Of a DNA stretch of 64,000 bases, positions 1-12,930 are shown one piece after another. A program made the translations under genes and the position numbers. A model generated the notes under the pieces. The model was not told the DNA's origin. It worked only from the letters and a program-made list of their open reading frames with translations, and ran no database searches. Position 1 is the first letter of the stretch, and each line of letters opens with the position of its first letter. Source of the stretch: Drosophila miranda (Eukaryota > Arthropoda > Insecta > Diptera > Drosophilidae); assembly GCF_003369915.1 (NCBI RefSeq), contig NW_022881603.1:36417124-36481123 (forward strand), in the 5' to 3' direction.

Positions 1-2
1 TA

Positions 3-1134
3 GACGGAAGAGGAGTGATCCGCATGAATGGGCGTATTAATAACGCGTGTTCGGTTGGAGAAGAAACCAGGCGTCCAATATTAATGCCCCAAGGGCATCA
101 CGTTACAAAATTGATCGTGCGACATTATCACGAGCTATGGAAACACCAGAATGAAAACACAATTATAGCAGAAATACGCAGAAAGTACTACATACCACAC
201 TGCCGACAGGAGGTTCGCCGTGCAGCTAGAAATTGTATGACTTGTAAAATCCAGCGAGCTTCACCAAAAATGCCATTAATGGGACAACTTCCTAAGGACA
301 GACTCTCTCCGTACGTACGCTTATTCTCATATGTTGGAATCGACTATATGGGACCGTTTCTGGTTGTAAGAGGAAGGCCTGGATAGAAGAAACGCTGGAT
401 ATGCATATTTACATGCCTTACGCGGAAGACCAGTAAGAATCCGATCTGACAATGGTACCAATTTGGTGGGAGCTGAGCGTGAATTGAAAAGAGAATTACA
501 GGACCTCGATCACATTAGAATAGCGAACGAGATGTCAACCAAGCAGATCGAATGGCTGTTTAATTGCCCGCTAAACCCCCATGCAGGTGGGTGCTGGGAA
601 AGATTGGTACGCAGTGTGAAGAGGGCCATAGGACACGCGCTGCATGACAAAAACCTGAAAGAAGACATACTGTATAGCCTAATGTGTAACGCTGAAAACA
701 TAGTAAATTCCAGACCGCTTACACACATTGCTCTGGATAACCCCACAGACGATCCGATAACCCCTAATCACTTTCTTTTAGGTTCTCCCAATTCTAGCCA
801 GACACCACATCCACAAGAGGAGAAGTACCAGCCAACTCGAAAGGAATGGCGCATCGCTCAGCAGATCTCACACTCATTTTGGAACAAGTGGCTCAATGAG
901 TACCTACCAGACCTATGCAGACGGACAAAGTGGCATCACCCAATGCCACCACTCGCTGAAATGGACATTGTTCTTATCTGTGATAAGAATCTTCATCGAT
1001 CTCAATGGAAAAAGGGAGTTATTCTAGCAGTCACGCCTGGACGCGACGGACAGGTTCGCTCAGCCACTGTAAAGACGACGGCTGGAGTTCTACACCGCCC
1101 AACCTGTATGCTGGAAAAGCTAGACATATTGTGA
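3..1134 (+). pseudogene. gag-pol: BEL unit 0: 3' end of pol (integrase), partial
   Basis: The window opens inside pol. Positions 3-386 encode the integrase N-terminal HHCC zinc domain (His pair in HYHELWKH, Cys pair in CMTC) and the start of the core with the first catalytic Asp (GIDYMGPF), then stop at TAG. An 83-bp deletion plus a short replaced stretch (about 370-421) removes the segment between catalytic residues one and two. Positions 421-1134 then read the rest: the second Asp (RSDNGT), the Glu (GCWERLVRSV) and the C-terminal domain ending in EKLDIL. This is the same integrase lesion as in units 2, 5, 6 and m2. Confidence 0.9.
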
Positions 1135-1167
1135 ATCACGAGCGTGCTTGATTCACGGTGGTGGGGA
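1131..1167 (+). other. Hairpin and polypurine tract before the LTR
   Basis: A perfect 8-bp inverted repeat (GTGAATCA at 1131-1138, TGATTCAC at 1149-1156) overlaps the pol stop codon. It is followed at once by the purine-rich run GGTGGTGGGGA (1157-1167), which abuts the LTR. The run fits the polypurine tract that primes plus-strand DNA synthesis. The same arrangement precedes the other downstream LTRs that I checked on both strands. Confidence 0.7.
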
Positions 1168-1474
1168 TGTTGTCGAGAAAAATTAGCTTATATATACTTA
1201 GTTTAAGGCAAGGGCACAGATACCCTACGTAAAGAAAAAAGAGAGAAGAAAAATGGCCACACTGTGAAAAGACAAGAAGGTCACATTAGTTTGAGCAGTC
1301 GAAGAAAGAGCGGGGAGAAAAGACGAAGCGTGCGTAGATATATTACCTACATATAAGAATAAAATGTATTAACCTCCTTTTGCAAATAGGAAATAAAACG
1401 CAACCAACGCCTAAGTACCTATGAAGATAAGCGATTGTGTTTTATCCGCAATTCTCACGTTCCTGGACTCAACA
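1168..1474 (+). repeat. BEL LTR A (unit 0 / unit 1)
   Basis: The 307-bp LTR begins TGTTGTCGAG and ends CTGGACTCAACA, with TG...CA termini. Its limits are fixed by the insertion junctions at 39821, 51905 and 54523. It has a TATATATA stretch at 1189-1196 and two AATAAA hexamers at 1358-1363 and 1392-1397 that could serve as polyadenylation signals. It belongs to the TATATATA LTR class, together with C, G, H, I and J. Confidence 0.95.
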
Positions 1475-1884
1475 TCTTTTATTTCGCTTCTTGGAAGCCA
1501 ATGACGCTAGAGTTCTTGGAGTTTGTATGAAGACGGGCAGAGACTCGTGGTGCAAGCACTGAAGTATACTGGACATTGAAAAAGCGACGGAACCCACAAG
1601 GAGACGGTCATCTCGCTCGTGGGTGGATAATAAACATTGCAGAACACGGAGGCCAACGTGGGTGCGCACGTCAGGCAGCTGAAAAAAGCGCACATTTATA
1701 TGTATGTATGCGAGATCGTGCACATACTGCCATCTCGCTCTAACCAACGAAGTTCTTGCGGGCCAGCAACTAGAGGCTTGAGTGCGCAGTTGGCTGATGA
1801 AATCGAGTGAAAATTTCTGGATTGTGGTTTGTTTGGTAAGTGCCAATTTGATTGTTGATTTGGGGAAAGGTTAGTCTGCAGGTG
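1475..1884 (+). other. Untranslated leader of BEL unit 1
   Basis: About 410 bp separate the LTR from the first plausible Gag ATG (1885). I see no sense coding potential. An antisense frame is open across it in most units but has no ATG start in the expected place, and is best explained by recent common ancestry. A perfect splice-donor match, GTAAGT, lies at 1836-1841. Equivalent leaders follow every 5' LTR in the array. Confidence 0.7.
1492..1507 (+). other. Possible primer-binding site
   Basis: TGGAAGCCAATGACGC begins with TGG, as expected for pairing with a tRNA 3' CCA end, and is the first such site after the LTR. It lies 17 nt inside, farther than is usual, and I could not match it to a specific tRNA. 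It is conserved in the other units. Confidence 0.35.
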
Positions 1885-4800
1885 ATGATTACCAGAGCAA
1901 TGAGCAAATTAAGGGCAACGGATGAAATGGACGAGGACAACGTTGAGATGGGAAAAGTGGAAAGAGAATCCGCGCAAGGTGAAGCCTCAAATAAGGAGGG
2001 GGCCGGGCCCGGCACATCAAAAGAAGCCCAATCACATGGCGTTGTTAACGTTATGATGGAGATGTGGCGCCAAATGCAAGAAAGTCAGCGGGCCAATGCA
2101 ATGCAAATGCAGCAGTTCCAAATGGAAGTTCTGCGGATGAATCAAATTCAAATGGAAAAAACTAATATACTTCTGCGATCCCTTGGTATTAGTGGAAGGA
2201 GAACTGGCGAGCCAGGACCACAATCAACCACGGCTGAGCCCTCAGTGATATCAGACGCAGTCTCATCAACAAGGCAACCGGTTCCTTCTCAGGAAACGCA
2301 AAGAAAATTGTACGATCTACCGGAGTTTAATGGTGCTCCCGAAGAGTGGCCAATGTTCAACGAAGCTTTCACTATGACCACTGCAGAGTACGGATACAGT
2401 GACAGGCAAAATTTGTTACGCCTCCAAAAGGCAATAAAGGGCAAGGCTAGGGAGACCGTTGAATGTTTGCTTATTCACAGTTCTAACGTTTCAAATATTT
2501 TAGAGACCCTTAAACAAAATTTTGGTAGACCGGAGAAACTCGTAAAAAGCCAGATTAGTCGCGTTAGAGAATTTCCGAGCATTCGCGAAGGGAGATTGGA
2601 ACAATTAGTAGAGTTCAAAATGAAGGTACAAAACTTGGCTTCATTCTTAGAAGCAGCTAACGCACATCAGCAGTTAAAAAACCCAACATTAATGGAGAAG
2701 TTAATCTTAAAGTTGCCAGTGCAACAGAGACTGGAGTGGGCACGCCATTCCAAGCAACTAGGAGATGAAAAATCGATCAGTCATTTAAGTCTATGGCTTC
2801 AGGGATTGGCCGAAGAAGTGCAAGACGCAGGATTGGTTGACGATCAGGCGACGTTCAAGCCAAAGAAGGAAAAGTCGAGACTATTCCATGCAAACGACAT
2901 CGGACTTGTAACCATGAAGGCGTGCTCCGTCTGCAATGGGAAACACGACTTGGAAAACTGTAACTCATTTGCCCAGTTAGAACTTGGAAAAAAATGGCAG
3001 CATGTAAGGGAAAGAAAATTATGCTTCAATTGCCTAAAGTACGGCCATCGTAGTCAAAAATGTAGACGACATCACCAATGTGGACTTGATGGATGTGCCA
3101 AACGCATTCACCGTTTGCTCCATGCAGAATCAGTTAATCAACCAGGCGAGGAAGTAAAGTTCACAGGAACAGCAACGCATGAGGCTAGCTCAATGATTTT
3201 GTTTAAGATATTGCCTGTTAATCTTCATGCTAAAAATAAAATAGTGAGGTGCCACGCCTTTTTGGATGAAGGTTCTGCAGTAACCCTTATAAATGAAAGC
3301 CTGGCAGACGAGTTAGGATTACATGGGCCCAAAGAAAGTCTGACATTGCAATGGTTTGGAGAAAAGACATCAACGGAATTGGTCAGCCGATTTAATATTG
3401 GAATATCTGATGAACGTGGAGGAAAGGTCTATGCACTAAACGGAGTAAGGACTATTAAGGATTTACGGCTGCCGAAGCAATCCGTAAACATGTCTGAGCT
3501 AAGTTCGCAATACCCACACATAAAGAGTATTCCTTTGAAAGGCTATAGAAATGCTAGACCTGAAATACTAATCGGACTAGATAACCTACATTTGATAGCT
3601 CCAAAGCAAATGAGATCTATGGGATACGTTGGGCCAGCCATTGCATTAACCAATCTGGGATAGGTTGCGTATTGAAAATGTCGCGGAGAATCAGGACCCA
3701 TGAGTAATGTAAAGGCCGTACATCTGGTTAAACACAATGACGAGCACATTGAACAGTTGGTGCGAGACGAATTCGGAAATGGATGTGCGGATTGTGAAAA
3801 ACCACGTAGAAGGTCGAGAAACTGAGAGATCGAACCGATTGCTATCAACCACGACAAAACGTATTGGTGACCGTTTTGAAACGGGATTACTATGGAAAGT
3901 GGATGACGTCGTCTTGCCTGACAGCAAGAAAATGGCAATAAAGAGACAATTGTCTTTGGAAAGAAAATTTATACATGATCCAGAGTGCTACAAAAAATAC
4001 TGCGACCTGATGGAAGCATACGAAGAAAAGTCATACATTCGGCATATCACAAGCAATGAACTGGAAGTGGACAAGAAAAAAGAATGGTTCCTGCCTCATT
4101 TTGGGGTCTTAAATCCTAACAAGCCCGGCAAGTTGAGAATTGTTTTCGACGCGGCTGCAGAAGTCGATGGAGTGTCGTTAAACTCCATGCTCATGACTGG
4201 CCCCGACGGGTATCAATCCCTAACGGACATTCTTATGAGGTTCAGACAGAAACCGATTGGAGTCTGTGCTGACATAGCAGAAATGTTCCACCAAGTCATA
4301 ATACGAAAGGAGGATCGATGTGCCCAACGCATACTATGGAGGAAGAATCCAGGCGACGAGATGAAGGAGTATGAAATGCAGGTCATGACCTTTGGAGCCA
4401 AATGTTCACCGGCCTCTGCTCAATATGTGAAAAATAGAAACGCACTTGAATTTAAGGAATCGTATCCAGATGCGGTGAATGCCATTATTAAAAACCATTA
4501 TGTGGACGATTTGGTGCATTGTTTTTCATCCGAAGAATCGGCTGTGAGAGTCGTGAAGGAGATAGTTGACATTCACAAAAAGGGAGGATTCGAACTGAGA
4601 AAGTTTGTGTCCAATTCGAAATTCTTCAACAAGGTTTTTGGTAACGAACAAGTAGCTGAACCCATAACTCTTGATAGGGATGAATCTTCGAATTATCAAA
4701 AGGTCCTGGGAATGTACTGGTGTACACGCAGCGACGAATTTGGGTTCTCTCTTTCGTTTAACAAAATTGACGCATCAATCTTTTCAGAATCAAGAATACC

Positions 4801-7053
4801 GTCTAAGCGAGAAGTATTGCGAGTGGTTATGTCTGTGTTTGACCCATTTGGAATTCTAGCCGAATATTCCCTGATCGCTAAACTGCTTCTGCAGTCAATA
4901 TGGCAAAAGCGAACAGAGTGGGACCAGCCAATTGAGGGCCACGATATAAAGCAATGGAAATGTTGGTTACGCAGCCTAAGCCAAGCATGCAAGATAAGGA
5001 TACCCCGATGTTACGCTGAAGAGTTCTTTGGGGAACCAATTGAACTACACATATTTTGCGATGAGTGAGTCAGCTTATGCAGCAGTTGGATACTGGCGCA
5101 TACGTACGAAATCTGGATGGAAGTCCGCATTTATAATGGGAAAGACCAAGTGTGCCCCAATGAAACTATCGACCATACCCAGGCTCGAGCTACAGGCGGC
5201 AGTGCTAGGAACTCGTCTCAGGAAATGTATTCTTGAGGGTCACGACGTCAACCCCAAATGTGTCCACATGTGGTCCGACTCCAAGTTTGTCTTAGCATGG
5301 ATTAAATCAGATCACAGAAAATATAAGCCATATGTAGGACACAGAATTGACGAGATACTTGAAGCCACAAGGTTGGAAGATTGGCATTGGGTGCCTACTA
5401 AGGATAACCCGGCAGACTTTGGCACCAAACTCAGATCTGGAACTCGAGAAACCTCCTGGTTGAGAGGCCCTCAATTCCTTCAAGAGGACGCAAGTCAATG
5501 GAATCTAGGAACTTCAGACGTTGGTGACACGGAACTGGAACTAAGAAGCAAGTTTACGTTATCAATCAATGAGATGTCTTCAGATGGATCTGTCAATATC
5601 GTATTCAGGGAGTTGCTGGAAAGGTTCTCTTCATTTACAAGGCGGATGCGAGTTGTCGCTTGGGTCTACAGGATGTGTGATCGTAAGATCAAACGAAAAG
5701 TCTACCTTGATGTAGCTGAAATTGAAGAAGCTGTACTCATAGTGATCCGCAATGTACAGGATGTTGCATTTCATGATGAGCGGGTGGCGCTATTGACTGG
5801 ACAGTCCATCGAAAAGAACAGCAAGCTGTGGAAGTTGTCTCCGATCATAGACGGAAGAGGAGTGATCCGCATGAATGGGCGTATTAATAACGCATGTTCG
5901 GTTGGAGAAGAAACCAGGCGTCCAATATTAATGCCCCAAGGGCATCACGTTACAAAATTGATCGTGCGACATTATCACGAGCTATGGAAACACCAGAATG
6001 AAAACACAATTATAGCAGAAATACGCAGAAAGTACTACATACCACACTGCCGACAGGAGGTTCGCCGTGCAGCTAGAAATTGTATGACTTGTAAAATCCA
6101 GAGAGCTTCACCAAAAATGCCATTAATGGGACAACTTCCTAAGGACAGACTCTCTCCGTCCATTCTCATATGTTGGAATCGACTATATGGGACCGTTTCT
6201 GGTTGTAAGAGGAAGGAGTACCGATAAACGCTGGATAGGCATATTTACATGCCTTACAATAAGAGCAATTCATTTGGAAATTGCCAGGGACCTGACAACA
6301 GATACGTGTCTTCGAGTATTGCATAACTTCATGGCGCGGCGCGGAAGACCAGTAAGAATCCGATCTGACAATGGTACCAATTTGGTGGGAGCTGAGCGTG
6401 AATTGAAAAGAGAATTACAGGACCTCGATCACATTAGAATAGCGAACGAGCTGTCAACCAAGCAGATCGAATGGCTGTTTAATTGCCCGCTAAACCCCCA
6501 TGCAGGTGGGTGCTGGGAAAGATTGGTACGCAGTGTGAAGAGGGCCATAGGACACGCGCTGCATGACAAAAACCTGAAAGAAGACATACTGTATAGCCTA
6601 ATGTGTAACGCTGAAAACATAGTAAATTCCAGACCGCTTACACACATTGCTCTGGATAACCCCACAGACGATCCGATAACCCCTAATCACTTTCTTTTAG
6701 GTTCTCCCAATTCTAGCCAGACACCACATCCACAAGAGGAGAAGTACCAGCCAACTCGAAAGGAATGGCGCATCGCTCAGCAGATCTCACACTCATTTTG
6801 GAACAAGTGGCTCAATGAGTACCTACCAGACCTATGCAGACGGACAAAGTGGCATCACCCAATGCCACCACTCGCTGAAATGGACATTGTTCTTATCTGT
6901 GATAAGAATCTTCATCGATCTCAATGGAAAAAGGGAGTTATTCTAGCAGTCACGCCTGGACGCGACGGACAGGTTCGCTCAGCCACTGTAAAGACGACGG
7001 CTGGAGTTCTACACCGCCCAACCTGTATGCTGGCAAAGCTAGACATATTGTGA
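1885..7053 (+). pseudogene. gag-pol: BEL unit 1: gag-pol, broken
   Basis: Reading starts at ATG 1885 (MITRAMSKLRATDE); the frame is open slightly upstream but without an ATG. Domains in order are a Gag body with a Met/Gln-rich segment, two zinc knuckles (CSVCNGKHDLENC and CFNCLKYGHRSQKC), the protease active site (LDEGSAVTLI), RT with catalytic Asp in CADIAEMF and in YVDDL, RNase H, and integrase. Lesions are Trp-to-TAG at 3661, a second stop TGA at 3673, an 8-bp deletion near 3769 (shared with m2), the common 2-bp deletion at about 5062 that breaks RNase H, and an 8-bp deletion near 6159 at the start of the integrase core. The integrase core and C-terminus are then open (6187-7053), ending in AKLDIL. 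Confidence 0.92.
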
Positions 7054-7086
7054 ATCACGAGCGTGCTTGATTCACGGTGGTGGGGA

Positions 7087-7393
7087 TGTTGTCGAGAAAA
7101 ATTAGCTTAAATATACTTAGTTTTAAGCAAGGGCACAGATACCCTACATAAAGAAAAAAGAGAGAAGGAAAATGGCCACACTATGAAAAGACAAAAAGGT
7201 CACATTAGTTTGAGCAGTCGAAGAAAGAGCCGGGAGAAAAGACGAAGCGTGCGTAGATATATTACCTACATATAAGAATAAAATGTATTAACCTCCTTTT
7301 GCAAATAGGAAATAAAACGCAACCAACGCCTAAGTACCTATGAAGATAAGCGATTGTGTTTTATCCGCAATTCTCACGTTCCTGGACTCAACA
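7087..7393 (+). repeat. BEL LTR B (unit 1 / unit 2)
   Basis: This 307-bp copy is bounded by TGTTGTCG and CTCAACA. It carries AAATATAC where LTR A has TATATATAC, defining a second LTR class shared with D, E, F and K. It has several private changes in the AG-rich middle part. Confidence 0.95.
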
Positions 7394-7803
7394 TCTTTTA
7401 TTTCGCTTCTTGGAAGCCAATGACGCTAGAGTTCTTGGAGTTTGTATGAAGACGGGCAGAAACTCGTGGTGCAAGCACTGAAGTATACTGGACATTGGAA
7501 AAGCGACGGAACCCAAAAGGAGACGGTCATCTCGCTCGTGGGTGGATAATAAACATTGCAGAACACGGAGGCCAACGTGGGTGCGCACGTCAGGCAGCTG
7601 AAAAAAGCGCACGTTTATATGTATGTATGCGAGATCGTGCACATAATGCCATCTCGCTCTAACCAACGAAGTTCTTGCGGGCCAGCAACTAGAGGCTTGA
7701 GTGCGCAGTTGGCTGATGAAATCGAGTGAAAATTTCTGGATTGTGGTTTGTTTGGTAAGTGCCAATTTGATTGTTGATTTGGGTAAAGGTTAGTCTGCGG
7801 GTG

Positions 7804-10800
7804 ATGATTACCAGAGCAATGACCAAATTAAGGGCAACGGATGAAATGGACGAGGACAACGTTGAGATGCGAAAAGTGGAAAGAGAATCCGCGCAAGGTG
7901 AAGCCTCAAATATGGAGGGGGCCGGGCCCGGCACATCAAAAGAAGGCCAATCACATGGCGTTGTTAACGTTATAATGGTGATGTGGCGCCAAATGCAAGA
8001 AAGTCAGCGGGCCAATGCAATGCAAATGCATGGAAGTTCTGCGGATGAATCAAATTCAAATGGAAAAAACTAATATACTTCTGCGATCCCTTGGTATTAG
8101 TGGAAGGAGAACTGGCGAGCCAGGACCACAATCAACCACGGCTGAGCCCTCAGTGATATCAGACGCAGTCTCATCACCAAGGCAACCGGTTCCTTCTCAG
8201 GAAACGCAAAGAAAATTGTACGATCTACCGGAGTTTAATGGTGCTCCCGAAGAGTGGCCAATGTTCAACGAAGCTTTCACTATGACCACTGCAGAGTACG
8301 GATACAGTGACAGGCAAAATTTGTTACGCCTCCAAAAGGCAATAAAGGGCAAGGCTAGGGAGACCGTTGAATGTTTGCTTATTCACAGTTCTAACGTTTC
8401 AAATATTTTAGAGACCCTTAAACAAAATTTTGGTAGACCGGAGAAACTCGTAAAAAGCCAGATTAGTCGCGTTAGAGAATTTCCGAGCATTCGCGAAGGG
8501 AGATTGGAACAATTAGTAGAGTTCAAAATGAAGGTACAAAACTTGGCTTCATTCTTAGAAGCAGCTAACGCACATCAGCAGTTAAAAAACCCAACATTAA
8601 TGGAGAAGTTAATCTTAAAGTTGCCAGTGCAACAGAGACTAGAGTGGGCACGCCATTCCAAGCAACTAGGAGATGAAAAATCGATCAGTCATTTAAGTCA
8701 ATGGCTTCAGGGATTGGCCGAAGAAGTGCAAGACGCAGGATTGGTTGACGATCAGGCGACGTTCAAGCCAAAGAAGGAAAAGTCGAGACTATTCCATGCA
8801 AACGACATCGGACTTGTAACCATGAAGGCGTGCTCCGTCTGCAATGGGAAACACGACTTGGAAAACTGTAACTCATTTGCCCAGTTAGAACTTGAAAAAA
8901 AATGGCAGCATGTAAGGGAAAGAATATTATGCTTCAATTGCCTAAAGTACTGCCATCGTAGTCAAAAATGTAGACGACATCACCAATGTGGACTTGATGG
9001 ATGTGCCAAACGCATTCACCGTTTGCTCCATGCAGAATCAGTTAATCAACCAGGCGAGGAAGTAAAGTTCACAGGAACAGCAACGCATGAGGCTAGCTCA
9101 ATGATTTTGTTTAAGATATTGCCTGTTAATCTTCATGCTAAAAATAAAATAGTGAGGTGCCACGCCTTTTTGGATGAAGGTTCTGCAGTAACCCTTATAA
9201 ATGAAAGCCTGGCAGACGAGTTAGGATTACATGGGCCCAAAGAAAGTCTGACATTGCAATGGTTTGGAGAAAAGACATCAACGGAATTGGTCAGCCGATT
9301 TAATATTGGAATATCTGATGAACGTGGAGGCAAGGTCTATGCACTAAACGGAGTAAGGACTATTAAGGATTTACGGCTGCCGAAGCAATCCGTAAACATG
9401 TCTCAGCTAAGTTCGCAATACCCACACATAAAGAGTATTCCTTTGAAAGGCTATAGAAATGCTAGACCTGAAATACTAATCGGACTAGATAACCTACATT
9501 TGATAGCTCCAAAGCAAATGAGATCTATGGGATACGTTGGGCCAGCCATTGCATTAACCAATCTGGGTTGGGTTGCGTATGGAAAATGTCGCGGAGAATC
9601 AGGACCCATGAGTAATGTAAAGGCCGTACATCTGGTTAAACACAATGACGAGCACATTGAACAGTTGGTGCGAGACTACATCACGAATTCGGAAATGGAT
9701 GTGCGGATTGTGAAAAACCACGTAGAAGGTCGAGAAACTGAGAGATCGAACCGATTGCTATCAACCACGACAAAACGTATTGGTGACCGTTTTGAAACGG
9801 GATTACTATGGAAAGTGGATGACGTCGTCTTGCCTGACAGCAAGAAAATGGCAATAAAGAGACAATTGTCTTTGGAAAGAAAATTTATACATGATCCAGA
9901 GTACTACAAAAAATACTGCGACCTGATGGAAGCATACGAAGTAAAGTCATACATTCGGCATATCACAAGCAATGAACTGGAAGTGGACAAGAAAAAAGAA
10001 TGGTTCCTGCCTCATTTTGGGGTCTTAAATCCTAACAAGCCCGGCAAGTTGAGAATTGTTTTCGACGCGGCTGCAGAAGTCGATGGAGTGTCGTTAAACT
10101 CCATGCTCATGACTGGCCCCGACGGGTATCAATCCCTAACGGACATTCTTATGAGGTTCAGACAGAAACCGATTGGAGTCTGTGCTGACATAGCAGAAAT
10201 GTTCCACCAAGTCATAATACGAAAGGAGGATCGATGTGCCCAACGCATACTATGGAGGAAGAATCCAGGCGACGAGATGAAGGAGTATGAAATGCAGGGC
10301 ATGACCTTTGGAGCCAAATGTTCACCGGCCTCTGCTCAATATGTGAAAAATAGAAACGCACTTGAATTTAAGGAATCGTATCCAGATGCGGTGAATGCCA
10401 TTATTAAAAACCATTATGTGGACGATTTGGTGCATTGTTTTTCATCCGAAGAATCGGCTGTGAGAGTCGTGAAGGAGATAGTTGACATTCGCAAAAAGGG
10501 AGGATTCGAACTGAGAAAGTTTGTGTCCAATTCGAAATTCTTCAACAAGGTTTTTGGTAACGAACAAGTAGCTGAACCCATAACTCTTGATAGGGATGAA
10601 TCTTCGAATTATCAAAAGGTCCTGGGAATGTACTGGTGTACACGCAGCGACGAATTTGTGTTCTCTCTTTCGTTTAACAAAATTGACGCATCAATCTTTT
10701 CAGAATCAAGAATACCGTCTAAGCGAGAAGTATTGCGAGTGGTTATGTATGTGTTTGACCCATTTGGAATTCTAGCCGAATATTCCCTGATCGCTAAACT

Positions 10801-12897
10801 GCTTCTGCAGTCAATATGGCAAAAGCGAACAGAGTGGGACCAGCCAATTGAGGGCGACGATATAAAGCAATGGAAATGTTGGTTGCGCAGCCTAAGCCAA
10901 GCATGCAAGATAAGGATACCCCGATGTTACGCTGAAGAGTTCTTTGGGGAACCAATTGAACTACACATATTTTGCGATGAGTGAGTCAGCTTATGCAGCA
11001 GTTGGATACTGGCGCATACGTACGAAATCTAAATGGAAGTCCGCATTTATAATGGGAAAGACCAAGTGTGCCCCAATGAAACTATCGACCATACCCATGC
11101 TCGAGCTACAGGCGGCAGTGCTAGGAACTCGTCTCAGGAAATGTATTCTTGAGGGTCACGACGTCAACCCCAAATGTGTCCACATGTGGTCCGACTCCAA
11201 GACTGTCTTAGCATGGATTAAATCAGATCACAGAAAATATAAGCCATATGTAGGACACAGAATTGACGAGATACTTGAAGCCACAAGGTTGGAAGATTGG
11301 CATTGGGTGCCTACTAAGGATAACCCGGCAGACTTTGGCACCAAACTCAGATCTGGAACTCGAGAAACCTCCTGGTTGAGAGGCCCTCAATTCCTTCAAG
11401 AGGACGCAAGTCAATGGAATCTAGGAACTTCAGACGTTGGTGACACGGAACTGGAACTAAGAAGCAAGTTTACGTTATCAATCAATGAGATGTCTTCAGA
11501 TGGATCTGTCAATATCGTATTCAGGGAGTTGCTGGAAAGGTTCTCTTCATTTACAAGGCGGATGCGAGTTGTCGCTTGGGTCTACAGGATGTGTGATCGT
11601 AAGATCAAACGAAAAGTCTACCTTGATGTATCTGAAATTGAAGAAGCTGTACTCATAGTGATCCGCAATGTACAGGATGTTGCATTTCATGATGAGCGGG
11701 TGGCGCTATTGACTGGACAGTCCATCGAAAAGAACAGCAAGCTGTGGAAGTTGTCTCCGATCATAGACGGAAGAGGAGTGATCCGCATGAATGGGCATAT
11801 TAATAACGCATGTTCGGTTGGAGAAGAAACCAGGCGTCCAATATTAATGCCCCAAGGGCATCACGTTACAAAATTGATCGTGCGACATTATCACGAGCTA
11901 TGGAAACACCAGAATGAAAACACAATTATAGCAGAAATACGCAGAAAGTACTACATACCACACTGCCGACAGGAGGTTCGCCGTGCAGCTAGAAATTGTA
12001 TGACTTGTAAAATCCAGAGAGCTTCACCAAAAATGCCATTAATGGGACAACTTCCTAAGGACAGACTCTCTCCGTACGTACGCTTATTCTCATATGTTGG
12101 AATCGACTATATGGGACCGTTTCTGGTTGTAAGAGGAAGGCCTGGATAGAAGAAACGCTGGATATGCATTTTTACATGCCTTACGCGGAAGACCAGTAAG
12201 AATCCGATCTGACAATGGTACCATTTTGGTGGGAGCTGAGCGTGAATTGAAAAGAGAATTACAGGACCTCGATCACATTAGAATAGCGAACGAGCTGTCA
12301 ACCAAGCAGATCGAATGGCTGTTTAATTGCCCGCTAAACCCCCATGCAGGTGGGTGCTGGGAAAGATTGGTACGCAGTGTGAAGAGGGCCATAGGACACG
12401 CGCTGCATGACAAAAACCTGAAAGAAGACATCCTGTATCGCCTAATGTGTAACGCTGAAAACATAGTAAATTCCAGACCGCTTACACACATTGCTCTGGA
12501 TAACCCCACAGACGATCCGATAACCCCTAATCACTTTCTTTTAGGTTCTCCCAATTCTAGCCAGACACCACATCCACAAGAGGAGAAGTACCAGCCAACT
12601 CGAAAGGAATGGCGCATCGCTCAGCAGATCTCACACTCATTTTGGAACAAGTGGCTCAATGAGTACCTACCAGACCTATGCAGACGGACAAAGTGGCATC
12701 ACCCAATGCCACCACTCGCTGAAATGGACATTGTTCTTATCTGTGATAAGAATCTTCATCGATCTCAATGGAAAAAGGGAGTTATTCTAGCAGTCACGCC
12801 TGGACGCGACGGACAGGTTCGCTCAGCCACTGTAAAGACGACGGCTGGAGTTCTACACCGCCCAACCTGTATGCTGGAAAAGCTAGACATATTGTGA
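7804..12897 (+). pseudogene. gag-pol: BEL unit 2: gag-pol, broken
   Basis: The first Gag frame runs from ATG 7804 and fails near 8030, where an 11-bp deletion in the Met/Gln-rich segment shifts the frame. From there a single long frame is open to 10984 through zinc knuckles, protease (active site present), RT (both Asp motifs present) and the start of RNase H. The common 2-bp deletion (about 10979) ends it. The RNase H-integrase N-terminal frame continues to the stop at 12149, followed by the 83-bp integrase deletion, and the core plus C-terminus reads 12184-12897. Substitutions shared with unit 3 in RT (Val in EAYEVKSY, Arg in DIRKKGGF, Val in DEFVFSLS) group these two units in this part. 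Confidence 0.92.
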
Positions 12898-12930
12898 ATC
12901 ACGAGCGTGCTTGATTCACGGTGGTGGGGA

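Noticed and set aside
1132..1167. An env-like third gene after pol
   Set aside because: Only a few tens of bases separate the pol stop from the polypurine tract and LTR in all units, so there is no room for one.
1469..1846. Antisense ORF of about 120-125 codons across the BEL leader, open in most units
   Set aside because: It starts with a non-ATG codon, has no recognised motif, and is preserved only because the units are recent copies of each other. It runs against the leader of the sense transcript.
4213..4401. Antisense ORFs of 60-130 codons opposite RT, integrase and Gag in each unit
   Set aside because: They mirror the codon bias of the sense frame, have no family motifs, and recur at identical relative positions in every unit.
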